A DNA stretch of 64,000 nt from an uncultured Clostridia bacterium (GTDB lineage: Bacteria; Bacillota; Clostridia; TANB77; CAG-508), in the NCBI GenBank assembly GCA_947627185.1, contig CANQVF010000004.1, positions 1 to 64,000 on the forward strand, written 5' to 3'. Numbering within the stretch: the first letter of the stretch is position 1; every line of letters starts with the position of its first letter. The position numbers and the translations under genes are program-made. The notes under the pieces are model-generated. The model was not told the origin of the DNA and did no database searches. It saw only the letters and a program-made list of their open reading frames with translations. Below, one piece after another: positions 26,866 through 35,902 of the stretch.

Positions 26866-29428
26866 GTGAAAAAAATTATTAAAAAAATATTTATAATTTT
26901 AATAGTTTTTATATTAGTATTTGAATTTAGTTTTTCAAATTCTGTTAATGCTGCCTTTGAAAGTATTTCAGAAGAGGAACTAAATGTTATTACGAATTTA
27001 ATAGGTGGTATAGTTTCTATTGTTTTATGGATACCAAGGATATTAATGACAGCAATGGCATTTATGATAAATAAAGTAACATACTTTATTGCTAATAGTC
27101 AGCGGTGCTGTGGCTACTGGAGATGGTGATTTTGGTGATGGTTCTAGTTATTTAACACCTTTTGATATATTTTTTAATACAAGTGATAATGGTTACCAAA
27201 TCTTAAATGTTAATTTTTTCAATGTTTCAGGAGCACAAGAAGGTTCTTTTGTTCGTAACTTTAGAGAATCCGTATCATTATGGTTTTATGCTATGAGAAT
27301 GATTGCAACTATTATTCTATTATGTATATTAATATATGTTGGAATAAGAATGGCATTATCTTCTGTTGCAGAAGATAGAGCAAAATATAAAAAAATGTTA
27401 GTTGATTGGGTTTGCAGTTTGGCATTAATTTTCTTACTACAATATATAGCTCTAGGAATCATATATTTAAATGATGCACTTGTAAAATCATTAAGAGCAA
27501 TTATAGCTAATGGTTCAGATTCAGGTGTTCAAGGATTTATGGCTGATTTTATGGATAAATTAGCAATTAGTTCTTCATTAGGAGTAGGAATAACAAGTAT
27601 AGTTGCAGTTTTTTTATATTGTGGAATTGTTGCACAAACTATAATGTTTTTTATAGCATATGTAAATCGTATGTTAAAAATAGGATTTCTTATAATTATT
27701 TCACCTCTTATTTCATTAACATATTCAATAGATAAAATGGGAGATGGAAAAGCACAAGCATTAAATAATTGGCTTAAAGAATTTGCATATACAATATTAA
27801 TTCAACCATTTCATTGTATTATGTATATAGCATTAATAAATACTGCTTTTAAGTTAGTTCAAGAAACTCAAATATTACCAACAAATCTTTTACCAGCACT
27901 ATTAAAATCAGCAGGATTTAACCAATTAGCAAATGGGGTATTGGTAATACTTTGTTTAAAATTTGTAAAAGATGGTGAAGAAATTGTAAGAAAAATATTT
28001 GGATTTGCTGATGATAATTCTAAAACTTCAATGGCAGCAGGGGCCATAGCCAGTATGGCATTAATAAATAATGCAAATAGACTGGGTGTATCTACAAGAA
28101 AAGGAATAAATACAGCTAAAAATGGTATAAAAACTTTTTCTTCTGCGGTAGGTTCAGATGCTTCTAAAGTTAAAAACGCCATAGGTAATAAATTGCCAAA
28201 GGGATTAACTAATAATTTAAGTAAAGCAAAAGCTAAAACAAATGGTAATTTTGGTAAGTTAGTATCAAATACTAAGAATTCAAAAATAGGAAAAAAAGCA
28301 TTAAAACTAAAAAATAAAGCTAAAACTTTTAAAGAAAATCATAAATATAAGGGAAGTGGTCTACAAAAGGCTATTGATTTCTCAAGAAATAAAATAGGAA
28401 AAAATATGCCTAAAGCACTTGGAATGATGGCAATGGCAATGGCATACGCAACAGGTGATACTAATTTGTTGGAAGCAAATGCCATAAGATCTGGTATTAC
28501 TGAAGGCTCACAGGAATTTTTTGATTCAACTACACATTCTCAAGCATATAATAATATGGAAAATCTTAGAAGAACAGAAAAACGTGATTATAAAAAAGTA
28601 GAAAATTCTTTAAAAGAGGCAAATGAAAAAATTGAAGGTTTAGGATATGACAGAAACATATCAGCAGAAGAAGTTAAAAATATGATGAAATCAGATAAAT
28701 TTAAAAAAATGCAAAAAAAAGCAGAACAAATGAAAAATGGTTTAGATACAGCAAATAGAATGGTTGATCAAGCAAAACAAGATTTAGCTAAAGCTCAAAG
28801 TAAAAAAGCTAATGCTAAAACAAGTGCTGAAGAACAAAAAGCAAGTCAAGAAATTTTTAGAGCTCAGCAAGTGCTAAAGGCAAGAGAAGATAGTGCAAAA
28901 AGAGCAGAAGAATTATATAATAGTTCACAATCTGATGTAGATACTTATAAAGAACTAGAAAAAGCAGTTAATGAAAGAGATTCAAAACAAAGTGAATTAG
29001 ATAATTTTAATACTGATGAAGCAAAATATCAAAGAATGGTTAGAAAAACAACAGGACCAAGTCAATCTGAATTAGAAGATTCAAAAAATAGAATATTACA
29101 GCTTATATTAAAATTACAAAAAGAACAAAATAATAATAGTGGTCCATCATCAGATAAGGAAATAGAAGATGCAGTTAATATAGCAAATTATATGTCTAAT
29201 AAAATAAACAGAGATGTAGCAAATAATGAAAAAGAAATAGATACAGAAAATATGATAAATCAAATGGGATTTAAAAATAATTCTAATACATTTAATGAAT
29301 TAAATGAAGCATTAGAAGAATATAGTGAACTACAAAGTGGTGTACATATAGCAAAACAATTTCAATATAATCAAAGCTATAGCAATAGTACAGAATCTTT
29401 AATGAAAGCTTTTTTAAACCGTTTATAA
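26866..29428 (+). CDS. VirB6/TrbL-like protein 4 with long tail, joined by a +1 frameshift at CGG
   Basis: Translation starts at GTG 26866, with GGAGG inside the end of the previous gene. The first frame gives a signal peptide and the first hydrophobic helices (79 codons), meets CGG at 27103, and stops at 27129. Skipping the C enters the frame that runs to 29428. That frame carries YLTPFDIFFN, IRMALSSVAEDRAKYKKM and LTYSIDKMGDGKAQALN, all close to copy 3. The joined protein is about 853 residues. Without the shift only an 87-residue fragment is made and all channel helices are lost, so here the shift is needed for any function. The tail is again Lys/Glu/Ala-rich coiled coil. A plain inactivating mutation or sequencing error is the alternative. 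Confidence 0.75.
27103..27105 (+). promoter_or_regulatory. In-frame CGG: +1 frameshift point in VirB6-like gene 4
   Basis: AGT CAG CGG TGC reads to a stop at 27129. Omitting C27103 gives CAG GGT GCT GTG GCT and a frame homologous to VirB6-like protein 3. No Shine-Dalgarno-like sequence is close upstream, unlike at the prfB frameshift site. Confidence 0.6.
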
Positions 29429-29472
29429 TATAATTTTTACCTTAGATAAATAAAAGGAGATGATTTTTTAGC

Positions 29473-29991
29473 ATGAAAGTTAAGAAAGATAATAAGTTAT
29501 TAATTATTAGTATAATAATTTTAATTTTTCTGATTATAGCAGTTATAATTACTAAAAATAATTCACAAAAAGAAGTTGATTATTCTAAAATGACAGATGA
29601 GGAAGCTCAAGTTGTAGTAGAAGAACAAATAGAAGAAATGGAAAAAAATGAATTAGGAGAAATGGGCGAAAGAGATAGAATGGAACATTATGTTTCTTCT
29701 TTTGTTGAAGCAATTGAGAATAAAGAATATGAAGATGCTTATGAAATGCTATATGATGATTTTAAGAAAAATTATTTCCCTACATATTCAGAATTTGAAG
29801 AATATGCTAAAAATAAGTTTCCTTCAATGATATCTTTAGAACATACAAATTTTGAAAGAAATGGAGATGTGTATGTTTTATGGGCAAATTTGTCAAATCC
29901 TATGGGAAGTAAGGATGCATCAATTGAAATGAATTTTGTTGTTAGAGAAAATGATTTGAATGATTTTGACTTGTCATTTAAAGTTTTTTAG
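29473..29991 (+). CDS. VirB8-like anchored protein 1
   Basis: This 172-residue protein has a single membrane helix (about 9-28) and a charged linker. Its C-terminal domain has a helix-strand pattern, YVSSFVEAIENKEYEDAYEMLYDDF followed by beta strands, as in NTF2-like folds. A short anchor plus an NTF2-like domain outside the membrane is the layout of VirB8 and its Gram-positive counterparts (TcpC type), which nucleate channel assembly. The start after AAAAGGAGATGATTT is acceptable. The next gene has the same plan, so the locus encodes two. The fold is judged by eye from sequence pattern, so the call is moderate. Confidence 0.6.
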   Translation: MKVKKDNKLLIISIIILIFLIIAVIITKNNSQKEVDYSKMTDEEAQVVVEEQIEEMEKNELGEMGERDRMEHYVSSFVEAIENKEYEDAYEMLYDDFKKNYFPTYSEFEEYAKNKFPSMISLEHTNFERNGDVYVLWANLSNPMGSKDASIEMNFVVRENDLNDFDLSFKVF

Positions 29992-30006
29992 GAAAGGATA
30001 TAAAAA

Positions 30007-30978
30007 ATGAATTTTACCGAATTTAGATTAAAAGTTAGGCATTTTATTAGAAAATATAGCAGATTAATTTTTATAATTTTTGTAATTTGGGCTACAATCT
30101 TTTTCATCAATTTGATGTTAAAAAATAGAAAAGATATACCAAAACCAACAACAACTTATAATGTTCATACTTCTGTTATAGATTCTAATGCATCAACTCC
30201 TAAGTCAATGCAACATCCAATAGAAGAAATGATTGAAGAATACATAGGTTACTGTAATGAAGGAAATTATCAAAAAGCTTTTAATATGTTGTCAGAAGAT
30301 TGCAGAAAATATGAGTTTAATGATAATGTTTCTAATTTTATGGAACATGTATTAGTAAAAATGCCAACTCCAAAAAAATATTCTATACAAGATTATTCAA
30401 ATGTGAAATATGGAGATAAGAAATTATATGTATATGAAATAAAATATATAGATGATTTATTAGCAACAGGACTTACTAATTCTACTTATGCTTATACATC
30501 AGAAAAATTAACTTTTTATGATGGTGAAGATGGATTAGAAATGGGAGCAGGAAATTTTGTATATTATGAAGATGTAAAAAATATATCTGAAAATGAATAT
30601 TTAAAAATAGATGTTACACACAAAATAGTAAACTATAGTATTGAAACTTATGAAATAAAATTTACTAATAGATCAAATTATACAGTAGTAGTTTCAGATG
30701 GACAGGAAGCAAATGAATGTATATTAACTTTACCAAACGAAAATAGAAATCCATCTGATATTGTAAATATAGTTTTAGCTCCAAATGAAGAAAAAACTGT
30801 GCAAATGGTATTTCCAAAATTTGTAGATGATGGAGATATTTCTCAATCTCTTGTATTTTCTTCTATAAGAGTTATGGAAAAATATTCTGGAGTTGGTGAA
30901 GAAGTTCCAGTTGAAACTATTCAATCTGAAATAGATAATGCAATATCAAAATTTAGTATGGAAGTTAAAATTTCTTAA
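30007..30978 (+). CDS. VirB8-like anchored protein 2
   Basis: This 323-residue protein has one membrane helix (about 18-38), a Pro/Thr/Ser-rich linker, and an NTF2-like opening MIEEYIGYCNEGNYQKAFNM that parallels the preceding gene. A second beta-rich domain after about 195 (LKIDVTHKIVNYSIETYE) is absent from the shorter protein. The ribosome site is GGAAAGGATATAAAA. It lies 15 bases after VirB8-like 1, at the end of the continuous run of channel genes. I infer a wall-side assembly factor. There is no visible enzyme motif. A lipoprotein or stress-response NTF2 protein is the alternative, but position favours the secretion system. Confidence 0.58.
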   Translation: MNFTEFRLKVRHFIRKYSRLIFIIFVIWATIFFINLMLKNRKDIPKPTTTYNVHTSVIDSNASTPKSMQHPIEEMIEEYIGYCNEGNYQKAFNMLSEDCRKYEFNDNVSNFMEHVLVKMPTPKKYSIQDYSNVKYGDKKLYVYEIKYIDDLLATGLTNSTYAYTSEKLTFYDGEDGLEMGAGNFVYYEDVKNISENEYLKIDVTHKIVNYSIETYEIKFTNRSNYTVVVSDGQEANECILTLPNENRNPSDIVNIVLAPNEEKTVQMVFPKFVDDGDISQSLVFSSIRVMEKYSGVGEEVPVETIQSEIDNAISKFSMEVKIS

Positions 30979-31000
30979 TAAATAATTTTAAGGTGAAAAA

Positions 31001-31702
31001 ATGTCTTATATAAAATTTAATAATGTTGTAAAAGAATATAAAATGGGTGAAATTAGCATAAAGGCTTTAGATAATACTAGTTTTGAGATAGAAAAAGGAG
31101 AATTAGTAGTTATTGTAGGACCTAGTGGTGCTGGAAAAACAACATCACTTAATATTCTTGGAGGAATGGATTCTGTATCTAGTGGTGAAGTAATAGTTGA
31201 TGGAAAAAGAATAGATAAATTAAAGAATAAGGAGTTAATAAAATATAGAAGGGAAGATATAGGGTTTGTTTTTCAATTTTATAATTTAGTGCAAAATTTA
31301 ACAGCACTTGAAAATGTTGAACTTGCAACTCAAATTTGTAAAGATTCTTTAAATCCAAAAGAAGTTTTAGAAAAAGTAGGATTAAAAAACAGAATCAAGA
31401 ATTTTCCTTCACAATTATCTGGTGGAGAACAACAAAGAGTTGCAATAGCAAGAGCAATTGCAAAAAATCCAAAATTACTTTTGTGTGATGAACCAACAGG
31501 TGCATTAGATTATAATACAGGAAAACAAATTTTAAAGCTTTTGCAAGATACTTGTAGAAAAGAAAAAATGACAGTAATAATAATAACGCATAATACAGCT
31601 TTAACACCTATGGCAGATAAGGTAATTTATTTTAAAAATGGTACAGCTGAAAGAGTTGAAATTAATAAAAATCCAATGTCTATTGACAACATAGAATGGT
31701 AA
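31001..31702 (+). CDS. ABC transporter ATP-binding protein (LolD/MacB type), without a permease
   Basis: This 233-residue ATPase has Walker [10 protein letters not shown] (about 40-48), the signature [14 protein letters not shown], Walker [13 protein letters not shown] and a switch histidine in IIITHN. Sequence style and length match the LolD/MacB/FtsE-like class, whose partners are FtsX-like permeases. No permease follows: a strong terminator comes directly after the gene. It is 22 bases downstream of the VirB8-like gene and probably on the same transcript. It may therefore energise another membrane protein of this locus or a permease encoded elsewhere. Family call certain, partner unknown. 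Confidence 0.88.
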   Translation: MSYIKFNNVVKEYKMGEISIKALDNTSFEIEKGELVVIVGPSGAGKTTSLNILGGMDSVSSGEVIVDGKRIDKLKNKELIKYRREDIGFVFQFYNLVQNLTALENVELATQICKDSLNPKEVLEKVGLKNRIKNFPSQLSGGEQQRVAIARAIAKNPKLLLCDEPTGALDYNTGKQILKLLQDTCRKEKMTVIIITHNTALTPMADKVIYFKNGTAERVEINKNPMSIDNIEW

Positions 31703-31705
31703 TAA

Positions 31706-31759
31706 AAAATTCTAAAATATTAAACAAATGCATTGTTTAAATATTTTAGAATTTTTTTT
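31706..31759. terminator. Bidirectional terminator ending the secretion operon
   Basis: ATTCTAAAATATTAAACAA pairs with TTGTTTAAATATTTTAGAAT around a short loop and is followed by eight T. The minus-strand small gene at 31758-31910 ends at the same structure. Confidence 0.88.
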
Positions 31760-31910
31760 ACTTTTTTTTGCTTTTCTTTTTATTTTGCCACCATTCATAA
31801 ACTAATCCGCCTTTTTTGAACCATCCAGCACTACGTCCATAAAAAATAAAAAAACCAATTATAACAACAAAAGCAATTATAACATTTATAATAATGGTAG
31901 TAGAGTCCAT
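31758..31910 (-). CDS. Small single-pass membrane protein (50 residues)
   Basis: This gene reads on the minus strand from ATG at 31910, with a GTGAGG site and a well-formed promoter upstream. The 50-residue product begins MDSTTIIINVIIAFVVIIGF, a single membrane helix, then FYGRSAGWFKKGGLVYEWWQ and a run of lysines. The design (outside-facing short N-terminus, helix, basic cytoplasmic tail with tryptophans) is that of a small membrane regulator or stabiliser. It is convergent with the secretion operon. No family recognised. Promoter, ribosome site and terminator together make it a convincing real gene. Confidence 0.72.
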   Translation of the reverse strand: MDSTTIIINVIIAFVVIIGFFIFYGRSAGWFKKGGLVYEWWQNKKKSKKK

Positions 31911-31941
31911 AAATTATACCTCACTTTCTATTATTAAAATA

Positions 31942-31970
31942 ATTATAGTATTATGAATGTATAAAATCAA
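31942..31970 (-). promoter_or_regulatory. Sigma-A promoter of the 50-residue membrane protein gene
   Basis: On the minus strand TTGATT (31970-31965) and TATAAT (31947-31942) are separated by 17 bases, about 30 bases before the start codon. Confidence 0.8.
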
Positions 31971-32084
31971 GATAATAATAGCAAAAAAAATTTCCAAAAA
32001 AAACTATTGATAAGATTGTATAAATATAATAAAATATAGTTGAATAATTAGATATTTTGTATAAATAGAAAGGAGGAAAAGTAT

Positions 32085-33416
32085 ATGAATGAACAAAAAA
32101 ATAAGCAAAACTTAAATAATAATGATAAACTTTCCAGCCTTTTTAAAGAAGTACAAGATATTAGATATGGACGAGCTAAACCTCAGCAACAAGCTCCTTT
32201 TAGTAAAGATCAAATTAAATTTAACACTGTTTATGTTGTAAACAAAAAATTTAATGCAGTTGGGGTTATAATAGGTATAGTATTTTTAATATTATTTGCA
32301 ACATCAATACAAGGAAATTACATATTTGCTACTACTGAAAAACCAAAAGTAGCAATAAATACTTTTGAAGAAAACAATGATTCTATTGATATGATGAAAG
32401 TAATATCAACAAATATTAGCGAAAAAACAAGAAAAGAAATAGAAACAAAACATTTAGAAATAAATTATGAAACTAAATATATAGATAATGATAAATTACC
32501 AAAAGGTGAAGAAAAAGTTATCCAAACTGGTAAATTTGGATATAAAGACCAAACAGTTATAAAAACTTATGAAAATGGTGAAATAACAGATGAAAAAATA
32601 ATAAATGAAGTTATTGATTTTAATCCAGTTGATTTAGTTATAGAAGTAGGTACATCTGAATTTTTGTATAATAAAAAAGTACATATTGGAGATAAAATGT
32701 TTACAACAAGTGATACTAATATGTATAGCAGTGAAAATGAAGATGAAAATATAATTTGCTTAATATATGAAAATATAGATGTTGAACTTATTTCAGAAGA
32801 AAATGGTTGGGCAAAAGTTTCAGTTGATGGTATGGAAGGATATGTTAGAGATGAATATTTAACATCAGAAGGTTTAGTTCCAGGAATATCTGAAGTTGCT
32901 AGAAAGAAAAGAATTAAACTTTCACTTAATTTTGATATGCCATTAAATAAGCCAAGTGGATTAACAAGAGCAGATTTTACAAAAGCTCTTTCTGGAAATC
33001 CAAGAGATGTAAATCACATATTTGAAGATAATGCAGGACTATTTTATGATATAGAGCAAAAATATAATGTTAATGGAATATTTTTAGCTTCAATTGGTAT
33101 TCATGAAAGTGCTTGGGGAACTTCTAATATTGCAACTCAAAAAAAGAATTTATTTGGTTATGGTTCATATGATGCTTCTGCATTTGAATCATCATATATT
33201 TTTGAAAGTTATCAATATGGAATAGAGTTATTGGCAAAAGTTCTTTCAAAATACTATTTAAATGAACCAGGAACTAAAATTTATGATGATGAAATAGCTG
33301 TAGGAAGTTATTATAATGGACCAACAGTTTCTGGAGTAAATACTAGATATGCAAGTGATGAAGGCTGGGCAACAAAAGTTTATAATACTATGGTTTCATT
33401 ATATGATCAGATATAA
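32085..33416 (+). CDS. Membrane-anchored G5/SH3/glucosaminidase wall hydrolase (VirB1-like role)
   Basis: This 443-residue protein has a cytoplasmic start, one membrane helix (about 63-82), then a G5 domain (about 125-195, with DNDKLPKGEEKVIQTGK). Next come an SH3-like domain (ENGWAKVSVDGMEGYVRDEYL) and a glucosaminidase domain from about 325, with the catalytic glutamate E341 in GIHESAWGTS and a closing YNGPTVSGVNTRYASD block. Such enzymes cut peptidoglycan glycan strands. Lying just after the secretion operon, it is a good candidate for opening the wall for the channel, the job of VirB1. It has a separate upstream region and an AAAGGAGGAAAA site, so it is regulated independently. It could also serve ordinary cell separation. 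Confidence 0.85.
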   Translation: MNEQKNKQNLNNNDKLSSLFKEVQDIRYGRAKPQQQAPFSKDQIKFNTVYVVNKKFNAVGVIIGIVFLILFATSIQGNYIFATTEKPKVAINTFEENNDSIDMMKVISTNISEKTRKEIETKHLEINYETKYIDNDKLPKGEEKVIQTGKFGYKDQTVIKTYENGEITDEKIINEVIDFNPVDLVIEVGTSEFLYNKKVHIGDKMFTTSDTNMYSSENEDENIICLIYENIDVELISEENGWAKVSVDGMEGYVRDEYLTSEGLVPGISEVARKKRIKLSLNFDMPLNKPSGLTRADFTKALSGNPRDVNHIFEDNAGLFYDIEQKYNVNGIFLASIGIHESAWGTSNIATQKKNLFGYGSYDASAFESSYIFESYQYGIELLAKVLSKYYLNEPGTKIYDDEIAVGSYYNGPTVSGVNTRYASDEGWATKVYNTMVSLYDQI

Positions 33417-33431
33417 AAGAAAGGGAAAGCA

Positions 33432-34256
33432 GTGAAAAATATAAATTTAATAAATAAAATTATATTTATAATAAATATTGTTTTATTGATAGTTTCTTTT
33501 TTAGCATATAGATATATATTTCAAGTAGAAACAACTAAAAAAATATATGCGGAGGAATCGGTAAAATTTGTAGAAGAAAATAAAAATCCTGTTTTTAAAA
33601 TAGATCAAATTATAACTTATAGCAGTGCTAATGTAAATGATAAAAGTGATGGACAACTTACAGATATTGATATAAGTCAATTTACAGATATTCAATTAAT
33701 GATAAATAATAAATATAAAAGTGAAGAAATTACTGCAGAAAATACAATTAGTCAGCTATTTATAACCAATATAAAGGTAGAATCAAATTCAGAATCAGGA
33801 GAGAAAATTTTTAATTATAAAAATCCATTAAATTGCGGTAAATATACAGAATTAGAAAATTATAGAGATGATGGTATATTATTTAATATAATAAATTCTA
33901 ATGAAAAAAATAAATCCGCAAACTATGATGAAAATGTTTTTTATACAGATTGTTCTAATCCAATTTCTCTAGGATATATAAATAAAAATATAGTTACTAA
34001 TGGAAAAATAAATACAAATAATGCATCAATAGTATTTGATGGTTCAATCTTAAAAGATGCTGGTGTTGATATAAATTCATTAAATACAACAATAAGTTTT
34101 ACTATTCATATAATAAATAATTATAATGAAGAATATGTATGTAATGTAAAAATAAATAATGATTTAACAAGTGAAGAAGGAATTTCTTCTGGATATTTAA
34201 TGAAAATAGTAAATCCAAAAGAAAATGAATATAATTTTATAAAAGTAACTGATTAA
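33432..34256 (+). CDS. Anchored hypothetical protein, paralogue of the gene at 34982
   Basis: This 274-residue protein starts at GTG after AAGGGAAAGCA, 15 bases downstream of the glucosaminidase gene. One membrane helix (about 8-27) is followed by an extracytoplasmic, beta-rich region. The C-terminal half (SLGYINKNIVTNGKI, then VFDGSILKDAGVDINSL) aligns with the protein at 34982 (SLEDLGTYVSNEDSEI, then TYDGKLLSNLGVSVEEI), so the two are paralogues separated only by a tRNA gene and tadA. I do not recognise the family. No catalytic motif is visible. Placement after a wall hydrolase suggests a cell-surface role, but that is weak evidence. Confidence 0.62.
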   Translation: MKNINLINKIIFIINIVLLIVSFLAYRYIFQVETTKKIYAEESVKFVEENKNPVFKIDQIITYSSANVNDKSDGQLTDIDISQFTDIQLMINNKYKSEEITAENTISQLFITNIKVESNSESGEKIFNYKNPLNCGKYTELENYRDDGILFNIINSNEKNKSANYDENVFYTDCSNPISLGYINKNIVTNGKINTNNASIVFDGSILKDAGVDINSLNTTISFTIHIINNYNEEYVCNVKINNDLTSEEGISSGYLMKIVNPKENEYNFIKVTD

Positions 34257-34261
34257 AAAAT

Positions 34262-34296
34262 TGAGTCTGTGTTTGAGCAGACTTGATTTTTTTTTT
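34262..34296 (+). terminator. Terminator before the tRNA gene
   Basis: GAGTCTG and CAGACTT form the stem and a run of ten or more T follows. The -35 box of the tRNA promoter lies inside the 3' arm. Confidence 0.8.
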
Positions 34297-34311
34297 ATAT
34301 TCCGTTATAAT
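34283..34311 (+). promoter_or_regulatory. Promoter of tRNA-Arg
   Basis: TTGATT (34283-34288) and TATAAT (34306-34311) are 17 bases apart, and the tRNA starts 12 bases further on. The promoter overlaps the preceding terminator. Confidence 0.78.
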
Positions 34312-34322
34312 CTAACCATAAT

Positions 34323-34377
<55 letters not shown>

Positions 34378-34398
<21 letters not shown>

Positions 34399-34491
34399 GA
34401 AATGCTTAAAGGCACTCGAAAAGGAGGAATAGAAAATAGTCCAGTGGACTATTTTCCCGACGCGGCTCGACGAGTCCCTCTGGGCACACCA
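34378..34491 (+). repeat. 21-base direct repeat of the tRNA-Arg 3' end, 93 bases apart
   Basis: The tRNA's last 21 bases (34378-34398, CGAGTCCCTCTGGGCACACC plus A) recur perfectly at 34471-34491. Between them lies a short unit with the hairpin AAAATAGTCCAGTGGACTATTTT centred near 34444, preceded by a GGAGG-containing stretch. A repeated tRNA 3' end is the usual footprint of integration at attL/attR, here with almost nothing left between, or of a very small inserted element. Confidence 0.7.
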
Positions 34492-34527
34492 TACACCATA
34501 CATCAAAATTTTTAATAGGAGTATTTA

Positions 34528-35001
34528 TTGGAAGAAAAATTTATGAAAGAGGCTTTAAAAGAAGCTAAAAAAGCTCTTGATATAGAAGAAGTACCAGTAG
34601 GAGCTGTAATTGTTAAAGATGGAAGAATAATTGCAAGAGCACATAATGAAAAGGAAACTAAAAAAGATTCCACTTGTCATGCAGAAATTTTAGCAATAAA
34701 AAAAGCCTGCAAAAAATTGAATGCATGGAGATTAATAGATTGTGAAATGTATGTAACTCTAGAGCCATGTTCTATGTGTGCAGGAGCACTTATAAATTCA
34801 AGAATAAAAAAGTTATACATAGGTGCAGATGATAAAAAAACTGGAGCTTGTGGTTCAGTATTAAATCTGTTAGAAGATTATAAATTTAATCATAAAATAG
34901 AAATAGAAAAATATATATTAAAAGAAGATTGTGAACATTTGCTTAAAGAATTTTTTAAATTTTTAAGGGAGAGAAATAAAAATGACAAAAAATCTAGTTA
35001 A
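34528..35001 (+). CDS. tadA: tRNA-adenosine deaminase
   Basis: This 157-residue cytosine/adenosine deaminase-fold protein has zinc ligands H51-A-E53 (HAEI) and PCSMC at 80-84 and keeps the PVGAV substrate loop. TadA converts A34 to inosine in tRNA-Arg(ACG), which lets it read CGU, CGC and CGA. This matters here because inosine cannot read CGG, so CGG depends on a separate CCG tRNA. The start is TTG, well spaced after TAGGAG. Its stop overlaps the start of the next gene by 20 bases. Length and motifs match TadA rather than a guanine deaminase. Confidence 0.92.
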   Translation: MEEKFMKEALKEAKKALDIEEVPVGAVIVKDGRIIARAHNEKETKKDSTCHAEILAIKKACKKLNAWRLIDCEMYVTLEPCSMCAGALINSRIKKLYIGADDKKTGACGSVLNLLEDYKFNHKIEIEKYILKEDCEHLLKEFFKFLRERNKNDKKSS

Positions 35002-35707
35002 AAAGATTTTATTTTTACTTTTAATAATAGTAGTATTAGTTTTTGTAGTAAGAGTTATGAAAGAATATGAAGTTGAAGGTGAAAAAGTTTTGCCATTTTC
35101 AATAAGTAAAATACTTTTAGTAAGTACAGTAGATGGAAAAGTAACAGATGATCATGAACATATTTGGAATGTTGGAGTTACACAAGTAAATGATGTTTAT
35201 GTATATATTGATAAAACAATGGAAACAGATGATACTATAAAAGAAATAAAATTTGAAAATTTTGTTATAAATAAAAAACCTCAAAAGGGAACAGTAAAGC
35301 TTTTAAGACCAACAGGAGAATTAAAAAATTTATACACATATAGCGAACAAGATTATTTAAAAGATGGACTAGTATTTGAAGGTTCAACTATAGATGATAT
35401 GAAAAATATGGAAATATCTAATGTTGGAGGAATGGTAGGATTTAGATTTTCTCTAGAAGACTTAGGTACATATGTATCAAATGAAGATTCAGAAATAACA
35501 TATGATGGAAAGTTACTTTCAAATCTTGGAGTATCTGTTGAAGAAATAAAATTTGATGTAAATTTTGATGTAATTATTACAACAAATGAAGATATTAGTT
35601 TTAAAGGTACATTACATTTAGATTTACCACTTGATACAGTTATAGAAGATGGATCACCAAGTAAGGAAATAACAAATTTTGATAATATAGTATTTAAAAG
35701 AGTATAA
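34982..35707 (+). CDS. Anchored hypothetical protein, paralogue of the gene at 33432
   Basis: This 241-residue protein overlaps the 3' end of tadA, with its GGGAGAG site inside that gene. An N-terminal membrane helix (about 6-22) is followed by a beta-rich external domain. The C-terminal part aligns with the protein at 33432 (DGKLLSNLGVSVEEIKFDV against DGSILKDAGVDINSLNTTI). Both end in a short, strand-like tail. I recognise no family or catalytic residues. The pair may be a duplicated lineage-specific surface protein into which the tRNA-tadA block was later placed, or two genes flanking an old insertion. Confidence 0.62.
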   Translation: MTKNLVKKILFLLLIIVVLVFVVRVMKEYEVEGEKVLPFSISKILLVSTVDGKVTDDHEHIWNVGVTQVNDVYVYIDKTMETDDTIKEIKFENFVINKKPQKGTVKLLRPTGELKNLYTYSEQDYLKDGLVFEGSTIDDMKNMEISNVGGMVGFRFSLEDLGTYVSNEDSEITYDGKLLSNLGVSVEEIKFDVNFDVIITTNEDISFKGTLHLDLPLDTVIEDGSPSKEITNFDNIVFKRV

Positions 35708-35752
35708 AAACTATTGCAAAATAGGAAAATTCATTATATAATCTTTTAAGTT

Positions 35753-35878
35753 AAAGTGGCTTTTCTTAAGGAAGGTATGCTTCAATAAAAAGCTATGAAT
35801 CTCGTCAGGTTCGGAAGAAAGCAGCGATAAGTAGTGTATTTATGTGAGTTCGCATGCCTTCCTTAAGAAAAGCCTTTA
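35753..35878 (+). ncRNA. ffs: Signal recognition particle RNA, small bacterial type
   Basis: The conserved domain IV core GTCAGGTTCGGAAGAAAGCA is at 35815-35834. The ends pair over a long helix (AAAGTGGCTTTTCTTAAGGA with TCCTTAAGAAAAGCCTTT). The RNA binds Ffh and guides membrane-protein ribosomes to FtsY. A position between tadA and dnaX is usual in Firmicutes. The size of about 126 bases indicates the 4.5S-like form without an Alu domain, though low-GC Gram-positives often have the longer form. Confidence 0.92.
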
Positions 35879-35902
35879 TTATAAAAATTAAAGGAGGAAG
35901 AT

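Noticed and set aside
26866..27129. Independent small protein of 87 residues
   Set aside because: It is the N-terminal signal and helix part of VirB6-like protein 4. The homologous remainder continues in the next frame from the CGG at 27103.
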